Source: Brachionus koreanus
Lineage: Eukaryota; Rotifera; Eurotatoria; Ploima; Brachionidae
Direction of reading: 5' to 3'
Assembly (NCBI GenBank): GCA_016987375.1
Contig: PJRA01000172.1
Location: forward strand, 235,450 to 299,449
DNA: 64,000 bases
The translations under genes and the position numbers were made by a program. Each line of letters begins with the position of its first letter. Position 1 is the first letter of the stretch. Positions 32,958 to 45,842 of this stretch are shown one piece after another. Under the pieces are notes generated by a model. It made no database searches and was not told where the DNA came from. It saw only the letters and a program-made list of their open reading frames with translations.

Positions 32958-33857
32958 ACAAGCTTAATTGAATTAATCATTTAAATAAAAAATGAATCAA
33001 CAATTTTAAATAAAAAATAATTTTTAAAATAAATTTTTAATTTTTTAAGAAAGTAAATTTTATTCATAAAAAAAATTGTTACACATGATTTCAAATAAAA
33101 TTTATTGATTTACTTTAAAAAAGAGAAAAATCAATTAAACATTTTATTGTTCTCAAATTTAAGCATGAATTGATTTTATACCGGAATAGCATGAATCAAA
33201 ATCCGGAATTTCTTTTTAAGCCATGCTTCCCAACGAAATTCTAGCTAAAAAATAACAATCACCTTTTTTCAGTGAAATCAATTTGGCTTGACATTTGAAA
33301 ATATTAATTATTTAACACATATTTAACAAAATATCTATTAAAATTAAGCTTTTTCTTTTTTTTGATAAAGAATATTATATGCAAAAGAGAATATGACAAT
33401 CTTATAGCATTTTCAATTACCTCGTTGACAAAGTGGTATTTTAGATTTAGCTTTTTTTGTTATTCAGCTAGTTGGCATAAAACTAATTTGAAATTTCGAC
33501 TAAATACTACAATTAGTAATCTTGATTAAACAAAATGATTATTTAAATATTCTTTTACTAGGCCCTGAAATCCATAATTGATTGCAATTAATTAATTTCA
33601 AAGACAAAACAATAATTTTCAATTAGTACTCATTTTCGCTTTGATTTGAAGTCAAAAGAGAGAAAATTCTCAGTGTGACATGCAGCTTGGTTGACCAGGG
33701 CACGACTCTACTTTCTAAATTTTAATAAACTTACCTCTAATTATTACTAAATATAATCGGATTTCATATCAAGTTGATGTTTAATTCAGTGGCATAAAAA
33801 ACAAATAAACAAACAAAAGCTCATTGAGTTTGTCAGTCTCGGACTCGAGTACTCGAC
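32958..33857. other. Upstream region of FEZF
   Basis: AT-rich, with a less AT-rich island at about 33660-33860 (for example CTCGGACTCGAGTACTCGAC just before the first exon). It probably includes the FEZF promoter and 5'UTR. No gene seen. Confidence 0.35.
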
Positions 33858-35875
33858 ATGGTTAATTATAATCAGGATTCAACAGAGATAAATGGCTCTA
33901 GACGAGATAGTATTAGACTGTTATTATCTAACTATCTACAGGTAATGAATTTTAGTGTTCTCAATCAATCAAGCATTTTGTTGTTCATTCTGACAATAGA
34001 ATTTTTAAAATCATCTTAAATAGGATTAATTGTCATATTTTAAATTTAAAGATCTATGTCAATCTAAATATTATTCTGCTAATAATTGCTATATCTTAAA
34101 ATATGATTTGACAAACAAAATAAATATATATTTTTTATAGCTAATGAAAAATTGTGTTGAAAAAAAAATTATTTTTTATTGGCTTGGCATTAAAAACTCG
34201 CATCTAAATCCGAAAATGCCTCTTTTTTTTTTCTTCAACTCTTTTATTCATCTATTTATTTATAATAATAGGGCTACAATTACAATTAGAATGAAAAAAA
34301 GCGAAAATAACAATCGAAAGCCAATCGAAAGAATATGTTATTTAATTTTATTTTTATTTTATATTTTAGAACTATTCGAATTACACAGACCTGGTTTTGA
34401 AATTCTTTTTTGTTCTTTTCTAAAGATTCCTTTTTAGCTTTAAGTCTTGATTGCCAAGATGCTCAAATTTTCAATCAAAAATCTAATTGAAAACAATGTG
34501 TCGAATAATGTCTCAAATTCGAGCTCAACCTCTTTCAACCTGAACAACTTGCTGAACCTTAATGAAGCAAAAGAGTCCAAAAGTGATTCAGCTATCACGA
34601 ATCACCATGACTCATTGAGTGCCGATAACCACAATCTATTGATGAATTTTAATGAATATCAAAAGTTTGTTCTAAGCAAATTTCAGTCTAGCTTTGCCGC
34701 TAATAGCTACCAGAACAGTTTATTCCAAATCCAAAGTAATCATTGTTATCAGCAGAGTATCAATAGACTATGGCTATATCGGTTAAGTCAGCGCTACTTT
34801 GCTTCTAGTGTTGAATTTCCTGGCTTTTCGTACAACAGTGATGAGTCGGCCAACAATAATTTTAGCTGTTCTCCAAGTCCAGTTTTGAATTCTACTAGTT
34901 TATTTGAACAAAATTCAAAATTTCAACCAAGCAGTGATAAACAAATAGGGAAAAGAAGCAATAGTGATGAAGAAAAAGGTGGTGAAAGTATGCACAAAAA
35001 ATTCAAGTCAATGGAATCCGAAAATCTTTTATCTAAGGAAAAAGATTGTAAACAAGTGTTTGATGAGATGGGTGAACAAAAAAATCCAAAAGCAAAAACG
35101 TTTCCGTGTACCGAATGTGGAAAAGTAAGATAAATTAGTTAGTTTAAAGCAAAAATTTCTAATATTAATCAAGGTGTTCAATGCTCATTACAACTTGACC
35201 CGTCATATGCCAGTTCATACAGGAGTGAGGCCTTTTATTTGCAAGGTTTGTGGCAAAGGATTCCGTCAAGCGTCCACTCTGTGCCGGCACAAAATAATTC
35301 ACACAAGCGAAAAACCTCATGTTTGTAAGCTTTGTGGAAAAGCGTTCAATAGAAGTTCTACTCTAAACACTCATATGAGAATACACCAGGACTACAAGCC
35401 ATGGGTTTGTGAATATTGCGGCAAAGGATTTCATCAAAAGGGAAATTATAAGAATCACAAATTGACTCACTCGGAGACCAAAGACTTCAGATGTTCCATA
35501 TGTTCAAAATCTTTTCATCAAATTTACAATCTTAAATTCCATATGTATACACATACGGACAGTAAGCCCTACCAGTGTAAACTATGCAACAAAGGATTTT
35601 GTCGCAATTTTGACTTGAAAAAGCATATAAGAAATGTTCACTCAAGTGAAAATGGGAAGCAATGTTCTAAACAGTATGGCAATTTGGCTAGAGAAACAAT
35701 TGATTTTATTGAAGAAAAATCAAGCGAATTGAATGTATCTAAAGAATTTGAGAACGAAAACGATTTTGGCGAGAAATCTACATCAAGTTTCATGGATGAA
35801 TTTCTAAATGATAACACTCATAATAGCACTGATTATTTGGACAATCAAGAATATCTAAATAATGTTTCTGATTAA
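33858..35875 (+). CDS. FEZF: FEZF transcription factor (Eh1 repressor motif + six C2H2 zinc fingers)
   Basis: Exons 34459-35124 and 35174-35875 are firm. A likely first coding exon is 33858-33941 (28 codons ending CAG before GTAATG), joining in phase 0 to ATG 34459; if it is not used, translation starts at 34459. The Eh1 motif [12 protein letters not shown] (Groucho recruitment) opens the main exon. Six C2H2 fingers match the FEZF signature almost exactly: [89 protein letters not shown] and [16 protein letters not shown] proteins are conserved forebrain/anterior-neuron repressors. The 55-residue tail is acidic. The 517-nt first intron is long for this genome and might be regulatory. Confidence 0.93.
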
Positions 35876-36816
35876 TTTACTTTTTTTCTAAATTCCGATT
35901 TATTGTCAAAAAAATGATCATTCTTTATCTCATTTTATTTGTAAATAATAAATAAATTTTTTTAAAGTAATTTTTTTTTTAACTTTAAATTTTTTGAAAA
36001 TTCATTCTGATTAAATCATGTATCATGAAACTAATTTAGGAGAAAAAAAAAATGATCAAATAGTAAAAAGATTTAGAGCATTTTTTTTGTTAATTTCAAT
36101 TTAAATTTTTACAAATAGCATTCAAGCAATAAAAGGATTAGATTCCTATCGATTTCTTCTAAGAAATTTCCTTTCCCAAGTTGCTTCAATAAAAAACATA
36201 AAAAAAAACAATTCATTGTCAAATCAGGCTTGAAAATTTTGTTAAAATTTTTTTCTCCGAATAAATCACTTTGTGTGATCTCTTTGCTTGATACCTTAAA
36301 TATAAAAGCAAATATCAATTACGTTAAGTGAAAGGGAATAGTGAAATTTTTGTTTAAAAATGAATAAGTGATTTCGCAGCATGGAGCATATTTTCATTAT
36401 TTGAAAAATAAAAACTCATTCCGAACTTTTAAACATTAAATATGAGAATATTGGTTGTTTAATTTGTTTAGAAAAAAATATATTTCTAAAATATAATAGG
36501 TTAAATCAAATGTGAAGAACGCAGCGAGTCTGAATCAATCAGGATTTGAGAACTATTTTGACAATAAATAAATCTAAAAAATCATTTGTTTCTTCTTTGC
36601 TTAACAGTTTGAGATCGAAAATTATTATTTCAAATAGCTCAGATGGTATGAATTAAGATCTTGAAATAGTCAAACTGATGTTTTTACCTACTTAAAATAA
36701 CAACAAGATAGTCATTAAATTTAAATGTCAAAAAATAGCTTTTTTTTTCCAACCTAAAAGAATTTTCAAACTAAAAAAAATCAATTATATTTTTAAACTT
36801 TATTCAATAGACTAGT
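35876..36816. other. Convergent intergenic region
   Basis: AT-rich DNA between the 3' ends of FEZF (+) and MFSD2 (-). The only open frame (36109-36318, minus) has the composition of translated noncoding AT-rich DNA. AATAAA near 35950 is a candidate FEZF polyadenylation signal. Confidence 0.4.
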
Positions 36817-39086
36817 TTAAAACTGACTATGTCTTATTTCGTACAGTCTTTCTTTTAAATCTCTTCTTCTGTTTTCATCAATCGGATGCTTCCAAATAAA
36901 AATCAATGACAACAAGAGCAAAATTATCGGTCCTGGTACAATCAGCATTCTTAAGGCTAGACTTATGGTGATAGGTTGTTTGCAGCATCCATCTGGGCAA
37001 TCAATGTAGCCTGAAAATCTTTAGAAAATTATTTTCAATTTAAATTTTATTCTATATGATTAGTACTCTAAAACAAGTGCAGAAGCAGCCACAGCAACTC
37101 CAGATGCTAATTTTGTAAAAAATACATAAAAAGAGTAGAATATTGATTCTTTTCGTTCTCCAGACTTTATCATGAATTCATCAATTACATCTGGTAACAT
37201 AGACCTTAAGAAAAATAAAAAATTATTGAAACAAGTTAATAAATATTGGCCTTTTAACCATGGTAGTAAGAAGTTAACAGCAATTCCCATTCCACTTATC
37301 ACACAAACAATATACAATAACCAAACTTGAAGTCTAAAATTAGAGGACAAGTTTGTTGCTATTAGTTTTTAAAATTACTCGTATTCTCAATATATAATAG
37401 TACAAAAAGATTCGGAATTAAAAGCTTTATGGGCAAATAATAATTGATTACTAAAATTATTAATAAAAAATTGTGAATTAATTTACAATCAAGCCAACTG
37501 CATAAGTGGTTTTTTTTCCTAGTTTTATCATCAAATATTGCCACAGAGGTAAACTCAGAATACTAGACACCTTTTTAAATCTTTTTTAAACTAATTTTTT
37601 TTTTTGGTTAAAATTTAATTCAATAATATACTAATAGAACAATTATTAAATATTGATATTGGTCGCCTGCATCAACTGTGTATTTGCAAAAAAGTGCCAA
37701 ATTTGATTGAACCAGCTATTTATTTATAATTTAAAATACTAAAAAAAAAATAAAATTAAAAAAATGTTTTTTTTAATACTTGAACTGCTAGTGAATTGAA
37801 AAGAAAAGCCAACAAAAGAGTTATATATGATTTATGACTAAAAACTGATTTGAATGATTTGAAAAATTCTTTATTATGATCAGTAATAACATCTAAATAT
37901 TATAATCTTAGATAATTTAAAGTGTAATATTAGATTTTTAGTTTACCTTTCATTTCTTTTGTTCCAAAAAAAGTAGTCAAACAACATATTAAATAAATTA
38001 AGCTCATTATCGAAGCGCTGATTAAATATCCTTCACTCTAGAATTCAGTTTAAGTTTATTATTTTTGTGTAACCATAATAAATACTAGTTTATTTGTATC
38101 TGAATCGTCATTTAAATTGTTTGATATTAGAGATGAGCCATTATTTGGAAAAGACGTTGTACTTTTTAGATTTAATGTAGTAACATCACAATTAACTGTT
38201 GATCCATATATACTTATCATAATTCCTTGAATAACAGCAGCCAAAAGAACTCCTAAAACTTCAAATACCATTCCTTTATCAAAAATCACATTTTCCATTC
38301 GGTTTGTTTTAAAAATCAATTACTGTATCCAGTAGCGGAATCTCTCTCAGCTTGATCAGGAGTCAAGTACATTGTCAATGATGTATATGGGACATGAAGG
38401 CACTTTTTTAAAGATAGATTACTAAATTTTATCTAGCCTAATGATAGACTAATTACTGATAAAAAGGTTTGAAAAAAACAATAAAACACCAAGTACCAAA
38501 TTGTTTTAGATGAGCGACTAATATCAGGAACATACCATATCATTATATAGCAAAAAATTGCAAAAGGAACCGGGAAAAGAATCCTTTATTTAAATATATT
38601 AATTAAGAATTAAAATAAACAAATATTTTGATACCAAGGTCTTAGCTTTCCAAATCTAGTATTCGTACGATTAACAAAGAATCCAATTAATGGGTCAGTC
38701 ACTGCATCCCACCCTCTGCCCGAAAATAAAATTACAGAAACTTGTTTGGGTCTTATCTTTAAATTTTTTTTTAAAATTAATTAGAAATAAAATTTATTTT
38801 AAAATTAACTTGAGAAACTTCTAGAAGAAATGGTGATATGAATAGTCCTAAAGCATTACCGCACATTTGATAAGGAAGACCACCGACTGCAAAGCAAATT
38901 TTTTGAAAAATGCTTAATTTTCCTTCATTTTTTAACATTAAACCATCTTGTTCAAATTTTTGCTTTATCACATTTTTTTTCATTTAGAACAATAAACAAA
39001 AGCTAAAATTTTACTTTTTTAATTCCTAAGCTATTTGTAAAATTAAAAGATTCTCTACAAGAATCGTCTGATTCAGTTTCATTCAT
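36817..39086 (-). CDS. MFSD2: MFSD2-type sodium-dependent lysophospholipid transporter
   Basis: Fourteen minus-strand exons: 39015-39086, 38810-38962, 38635-38756, 38457-38583, 38324-38402, 38086-38273, 37947-38037, 37780-37892, 37632-37715, 37487-37570, 37379-37424, 37259-37333, 37067-37204 and 36817-37018 (about 524 aa). Matches to MFSD2A/B: GRGWDAVTDPLIGFFVNRTN, KLRPWILFPVPFAIFCYIM, HVPYTSLTMYLTPDQAERDS, MVFEVLGVLLAAVIQG, SMLPDVIDEFMIKS, FYSFYVFFTKLASGVAV and IDENRRRDLKERL. Twelve hydrophobic helices are expected. MFSD2A imports lysophosphatidylcholine-bound fatty acids such as DHA. Joining exon 11 (37379-37424) to exon 12 (37259-37333) through the ordinary 45-nt GT-AG intron leaves the frame off by one base; all other joins are consistent. 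That break may be a sequencing indel. Confidence 0.88.
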
Positions 39087-39516
39087 TAGTCTCTTTTGAA
39101 GAAAAAAAATTCTAATTAAAAAATGCTAGTAAAAGCTTTATTTTAGCTTTATAAAGTATTTAAAGTTTTGTTTTCAAATTATTTCTTTATCAAGTAATAA
39201 TTATGTTTAATTATTTTTGTTATCAAGAAAATAAAATAAAATCATAAATAGGTCATATCAAATAATAAAAAAGGTTTATACATGCTTTACCAAATAAAAA
39301 CTGATCATACTGTTTGAGAATAGGAGAAGTCAAAATTAATTAATTAAGATTTTGAAAACAACCAAGTTAAATAATAAAAAATGCATCTGAATAAAGGCAT
39401 TAAATTTAAAATATAAATTTGTGTTTCAAAGTAATTAAAAAATAATTTTATTTTTATTAAATTTATTTTTGAAAAAAATTTATCAGATAAAAATTAAAAA
39501 TTTTTATTAAAAATAA
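39087..39516. other. Spacer VTI1A-MFSD2
   Basis: AT-rich 430 bp between the VTI1A stop and the MFSD2 start on the same strand. No gene seen. Confidence 0.3.
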
Positions 39517-40460
39517 TTAAGAGAAAAATTTCCAATAAATAACTGCGCCAAGCGAAAGCAGTTCTAGTATTATGATGAAAAATATTAAAAATTTGTTATA
39601 AAAAGCACTAAAGATAAAAAATTAGTTAAAAATTTTCAAAATAAAAACAATTCACCCCATAGATAATTTTTTTAATATTCTTTTACTTCTATACAAAGCA
39701 CTTTTAGTGTCGTCAAGCTTAATTAAAAGTTAAGCCATTCAAAAATTCTATTTTCTTAATTTTACTTGATCATTTGCATTTCTTAAGCGTTCTCCTTGTT
39801 CATTTAATTCTGTCAAAACATTATTACCTAATTGTTCAGTTTCAATGGCAATTTGTGTGGATCGAACAATAGTATCATTGGTGTTCATCAGCGAACTATG
39901 AATTTGTAACAATTTGTTTCTTTCAGGATCATTCTTTTGTTACATTAATCAAAAATATATTTTAGAAAAGTTTTTTATTTGTACTTGATTTATAGATTGA
40001 TAATTCCTAAAATTTGACGAGACATCTACCGCTTTTTTCTTCAAATTAAAAAATAGATTTAAAAAATATTTTTTCTAAAAAGTCTAAAAAAATAATAATA
40101 TTACCATTTCTTTTTGGATAATTTCAACATCTAACTTATACTGTTTTAGTTTGTTGTTCATGGATGCTCGGCTATTTGGTCCAAATTTTCTCATTTCGAT
40201 TTCCATATCTTCAATCTTCGATCTTTTATTTTAATTAGTATATTAAAATTTCTAACTTACAATGCGAGATATGTCATCAGTTGTTTGTCTTAATTGTCGT
40301 ATTAATGATTTTCTTTCATCTGAAAGACAATTAATTGAAGGTTGAAACTTAAGACTAAAATACCTGCTTGAGCTATTGGAATTTTGTCAGCTAGAATTGT
40401 TTTACAAGACTTAATAAAACCAATTAAATCTTGTTCATATCTTGTAAATTGATCGGACAT
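39517..40460 (-). CDS. VTI1A: VTI1A-like Qb-SNARE
   Basis: Minus-strand exons 40364-40460, 40261-40319, 40105-40215, 39985-40038, 39766-39933, 39656-39717 and 39517-39607 (213 aa; human VTI1A about 217). The N-terminal helical domain opens MSDQFTRYEQDLIGFIKSCK. The SNARE motif runs from about IAIETEQLGNNVLTELNEQG through ERLRNANDQLDDTKSALYRS, with Asp at the central zero layer region as in VTI1 proteins. The C-terminus is one membrane anchor (FLIFFIIILELLSLGAVIYW). VTI1A works in endosome-to-Golgi and intra-Golgi fusion. It lies 185 nt downstream of ATP8A on the same strand, and TTTGTTTAG ends 7 nt before its ATG, a possible trans-splice acceptor. Confidence 0.9.
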
Positions 40461-40485
40461 TTTTATCTAAACAAATTATTTAAAT

Positions 40486-40519
40486 AAAAAAAAAAATATA
40501 TATATATATATTTTTTTTT
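40486..40519. repeat. A-tract / (TA)n / T-tract microsatellite
   Basis: About 11 A, then about 15 nt of alternating TA, then about 9 T, forming an imperfect palindrome. It lies in the ATP8A-VTI1A intercistronic spacer. Confidence 0.85.
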
Positions 40520-40645
40520 AGGTCTCAACACCTAAAAATTTAAAAAAAGAAAGATTAATTAGCTAAAATAATATATTTAGTAAATAAAATAAATGACTTA
40601 AAATAAAAATCAATAGTTAAAATTTTAATTTCTCAATTTTATTTG

Positions 40646-43600
40646 TTATCTTCCAGATGGCTTATCTACATTTGTGTTGTACACGCGGATCAAATCCGCT
40701 TGACGGACAACACCATTTTCTTCCTGTGAAAAAGCAAATCCTCTATATCGTTGATTTTGATCTAAATTAGAAGGAACTCTGGTGAACGAAAAAGCTGATT
40801 TTAGAAGCCGAGCAGTTTCAGTAAATCGTGAATGACGTATCAGTCTTTCGACCTCCTTTTTGTTTGCTTCATTCTCTTGAATTGCCTGTTCATAGGTCTT
40901 AAACAAAGTTCTCTGAAGACTAAAAATAATTTTTAATTATTTTTTAAAATTTTTTACGTAAATTTTTTACCTTTTATAAATGAAATCTGGTAAAAGAACT
41001 AATATGGGAACAAATATCAGTCCCATCCAAAAAACCCAACACCTGTAAACATTGGGTGCCTGAAATGAAAAAAAATAAGAAAAATAATTTAGTGGTAAAA
41101 TACTATTTAGTTATAACCATTCCGCTCATTTCAGGTGCCAAACCAATCCATGGCCAAATTTGACTATAAAAAACTGAAAAAATAAACCAAAATCCAATTG
41201 ATCCCCAAATAGATAAATGAGTTATCTTTTTATTTATTCATTTTTCTTAGATAATTAATTGTTTAATTCAAATTTTTATTTTACCCATGTCCATGAATCT
41301 GTTTCGAGACCAGATTTCAGACAAACAACTATGACACAGTACTTAAAATTAAAATTTCAAAAATTAGAAAAAAACTTATTGAATTTCATTTAGTACTGTG
41401 TAAACGTGATTTCCCATGAATAAATAATCGCCTATTGTACCATCATATAGAACCATATCTAATTTAATGTATGAACAAAATCAGAAAAAAAATTTAAATA
41501 AAGTACCTTTTTTAAAAATTCCATAGCACATAAAGTAAATAACAATAGAATGAATAAATGCGTTCATTATCCAAGTCCAAAATACCTGATTTTAAATAGT
41601 TTTAAAAAATTGGAGGGTTTTTTATCTTCTAATAAATTAAACTGACTTTTATATTAAAATCAGTCTTCTCTTGACAGATTTTGTACAATTCAGGAAATTT
41701 TAACATAGTACTAGCCATTGATGGTCTGTCAAATAAACCCAGTGCCATAGGAGGTGCAGCGGTAAACAGCTTAGAGAAATAATTAAAAAGGCGATTTTCT
41801 ATTTAAGCTAAACTTTTTAAACATACAACATTATAAAGACTAATAAGCCATCTTTCAAAAAGTATTTGACCAGAGAACCCGTTTGATAAAGCAAACCAGA
41901 ACTTGAAAAGAAAATTTTTTAGAATATATTATTATATAAAAAAGTTTTACCTCAATAATGTAAAGACATATATTTTTGTAAAAAGAGTACAGTATAACTT
42001 TACACAGTCGTTTATAATTCCAAACTCCATGAACTAATAACAATTTGGCCAAAAAACGAAACTAAATAAAATATGTTGAAATTAAAAAAATAAAATATAA
42101 AATAATTTAACTTTTCCAATAGCGTAATCAGAAGCTGAGAGAGCTTGTGTTCCTTCTTTTCCATAAATACCAACTCCAACATGAGCAGCCTTTTAAATCT
42201 TATCCATTAAAATATAAGCTTTTTTTTTATAAAAAAGTCTACTTGAATCATGCTAACATCATTAGCTCCGTCACCTATTGCCAATGTAATAGAACCAGTG
42301 TGCTTCTTGATTAAGTCAACAATCTGAGCTTTGTTTCTGGGAGTAGCTCGACAGCAAATTGCTGTTTTGCATGCCATCGCAAGTTCTAAAAATTCTTTCT
42401 TACATTCAAACGAAAGAATATAATTTAGCGCTTTTCCATCAATTATTAGAGCTGTTTGTGAATTTTTAAAACGATTATTGATGTGATAGATATTAGTTTT
42501 AATTGTTTCTTTAAGCTTCTAAACAAATTAAAAATTTAAAAGTGAATTTTATTAAATAAAAAATCTAATTTTACTTCTGGTCTTTCATCAATTAGATAAA
42601 TTAGATGTGTATCTTCATCGATTAATTTACTACTGTATCCAATATTGACAGCAGTTTCTATTTTGTCCCCGGTAAGAACCCACAATTTTATGCCTGTTTT
42701 CTGAAGCATTCTAATTGTCTCAGGTACTCCCTTTTATTCAATAGAAAATTAAAAATCCAAGTTTAATAAATTGGAAAACGACTCTATAAAATGTTAAAAT
42801 TTAATTATTTTTTTATTTTTTAACAACGTTTTTCTATTCTGAATTTAATTTAATAGAAATTAAAAGTTCACCTCTTGAAGTTTATCTTCAATGGCAGTTA
42901 CTCCAAGAACTATTAGATTTTTTTCAATTAATTCAGCACATTCTTCGACTTTTTTCTCTCGTCCATGAATTGATAAAGCAGCTTTAATGTAATCAGCATT
43001 CCATTTCTTTAGTTTTCAATATTTTTTTTATCAGAATAAAAAAATTCACTTATATACTTGATATTCCTCTTCACTGATGATTCTATATGCCAATATTAGA
43101 GTTCTAAAGCCCTCTTTAGCAAAGTTCTCCATATGATCCATAGTTACATCGGTGTATGATCGAAAATCTTCCGGTTGCAAAGAAACTCTTGGGATTATGA
43201 CATTATCCTTTAATTTAAAATAAATTAGAAATAAGATAAAAAGCTTCAACTTTTAATTAAGAGTAAATTTTCTATGATTAGTTTTCTATTTTATAAAAAT
43301 TTTTACGTACAGCTCCTTTACAATAGAGTTTAATAGTTCCATCTTGATCTCTTAAAATTACACTCATTCTCTTGCGAGAGCTAAAATTTAAGAAACAAAA
43401 TTGATGAAATAAAATTATTAAATTAAACTAGTACCTGTTAAATTCTAACAAATTTAAAATTTGATATTCTCTTTCATCTTCCAACTAAAATCCAACTGTC
43501 AAAAAATGCTTATTGTTTTTTGAGAATAAAACTTACAAATTTGACTTTAATTTTGTCAGGAGTTCGTGAATGAAAAACAATTCCGAAACGTTGCAATTCT

Positions 43601-45842
43601 TTCACAAATGCGCTCTCATCTAAATAAACTTATAAAAAAAAATTTGATTTATTTTGTCAAAAAACCTGGAGATGAAGCTTGGTAATCAAACATATCTGGA
43701 TTATCATCGCGCTTATCTGGTATTACAGTATGACATGTTGCCAATAGAGTCAAAAATTCATCGATCACTTTTCCAGTTTCCTAAAACAATTTGTAAAACA
43801 CAAATACAAAATAATTAAATTATTTTTTACATGAGTATTTAAATTGTTTAGAAGCTCATAACTATTAAATTCTTGTTCGTTTCCTGTGCCATATTGAATT
43901 CCAGCTATTGAACATCGTTTAAATTCCATTTTATTACAAGTCAAAGTTCCTGTTTTATCACTAAAAATATATTTGATTTGTCCTAGCTCTTCATTAAGAT
44001 TTGATGTACGAGCCACTGCTGAAAATCCATTTTCTGAATCAAACATTTCTTCATCCTTTTGATAAGAATTAGAAAAAAATAGAATCCAAATAGAACTAAT
44101 TTCGTACCATATTGATAAAACTAGCTTGTAGAAATTTTACCAACTCCAGAGTTACTTGAAGACTTATTGGAATGAGATTGTTATACAGAATAAAAAATGT
44201 GAGAAATGAATAAAAGAAATTATTGGGAGATTCATCTATAATTTAAAAATATTTATTTTTTGTTTTTATTTTTTTTCAGGGTTATTTTCGAATTTACTTT
44301 CGAATCCAAGATACCAATGGGATTTGGCATTATGTGCCAGCCATATTTCTGAAGTTATTGCACTAAACAGAGATATGATTAACAAAATAACAAAGAGAGC
44401 CAGAATCTAAGAAAAAAAATTAAACAAAATTAATAGTCTATTTTTTTTTAGCATCGTATTAATTATACTTGAATGTTTGTTGATTTTTCAACTTGTGATC
44501 GCTTAAAAGGAGGACTTGTTGAATTCTTAAATAAAAATTTAGAAAAAATTTAATTAAATTTTAAGTTGAAATTAACCTTCATTATTTTTGTTTCATGCCC
44601 AGTGTATATCACTATTCCATAAATCCATTTAGTGTTCTGTAAAAGTGATCCTCTTAACAAAAGCTGATCTGGTCCAACTGGTAACTCTCTTAGAAATCAA
44701 AAATTTTAAAAGATGTATAAAAATTTTGAAAAAAAAATACGTTCTATCCTCCATAAACTTTAAATTTCCGGAAAATTCATACAAGTGTTGATTAGGAAGC
44801 TCACATTCTATTTCGGCATTGAAGCTTTTCAAATGATCACTGTCAATTAAATGACTAGTTTTACTAAGACCCTTAATTATTGTTTATTTGTTATGACAAA
44901 TTTATAAAAAAAAATCCAAAATTTACTTGTCTAATTTTCAAATTTGTTTCCCCGTCTAGATTCGCAGTTTGAATGTAGCAAATTGAGTCAGGTTCGCTTG
45001 GAGAAAATTTACTAATTACTTTTTGCTATTCATTTTTAAAAATTACCTTGAAGAAAGAAGAAGAAGATCTGCTGGAAATAATTCACCAGCAGCTATCTTT
45101 AGAATATCACCTACACAAACATCTTTCCATTTTACAGTAGACCATGAAGATTCGATGAAATTATTTTTTCGAAAAACTTGAAAAAAATTAATTTAAAACC
45201 TTAAATCAATTGACAATCAAATTTATACCTTTTGTTTTTTTATTATTCAACATTTTGTCAGATTTTCTTCGTTTCTTAATTTAAAATTAAATCTAAAAAT
45301 CTAATAATATAAAGTCTTTAAGGTTACATAATCTTCAAGAAGTTCTTTTATTGCTGAAACACCGAGAATAAATACTAAAGGAACTAAAGTTGCGTATCGA
45401 CCGGTTGGAGATACTCCAGGTATTTGCTTAATGATAAAAAAAAATTTTACTAAATTAATGTGAATTAAATTTTTTTTTTAATTTTACTTGTAAAATAACT
45501 ATAATCAGAAAAAAAGCATTCGAATATTTTTGGAACTGTTCAAACAGAAAAATGGGTAGAAAAGTTAAAAAATTATATTTGCTTGTACTGAAATTTTCGA
45601 TTTAAAAATTATTTTTCAAAAAAGATCAAAATATTTAGATACCTGATGGAGTTTGAACAGTATTTAACAACTTGAGTTGGCTTGTTGATCTGAATTAACC
45701 TAATGTTATTGTCGTTATTGTTGTTATTGTTTAAAGGGTCGGATTGTGTATCAATTCTTTGGCTAACTTCTGAATTCACAGTAACGGAAGAGAATCCTGT
45801 CTCACCGAAATCAATTATATCTTGATTGCTATCGTTCTTCAT
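40646..45842 (-). CDS. ATP8A: P4-ATPase (aminophospholipid flippase), ATP8A class
   Basis: Thirty minus-strand exons, all frame-consistent, 1165 aa (human ATP8A1 about 1164). Exon starts run from 45842 through 45587, 45426, 45274, 45176, 44996, 44871, 44688, 44525, 44406, 44235, 44055, 43780, 43619, 43484, 43380, 43207, 43006, 42730, 42518, 42189, 42061, 41901, 41769, 41585, 41458, 41341, 41225 and 41059 to 40919-40646. Key motifs: actuator [12 protein letters not shown]4-specific [13 protein letters not shown] in TM4, phosphorylation site [13 protein letters not shown], nucleotide-binding [18 protein letters not shown] and hinge [19 protein letters not shown] is the ATP8A form (ATP11 and ATP10 differ). 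It moves phosphatidylserine/ethanolamine to the cytosolic leaflet with a CDC50 subunit. The 65-residue N-terminus is Asn/Asp-rich and divergent. Confidence 0.96.

Noticed and set aside
34144..34437. 97-codon open frame between the first FEZF exon and its main exon
   Set aside because: Lies in the 517-nt intron; Phe/Ile/Lys-rich, and its frame does not join either flanking exon.
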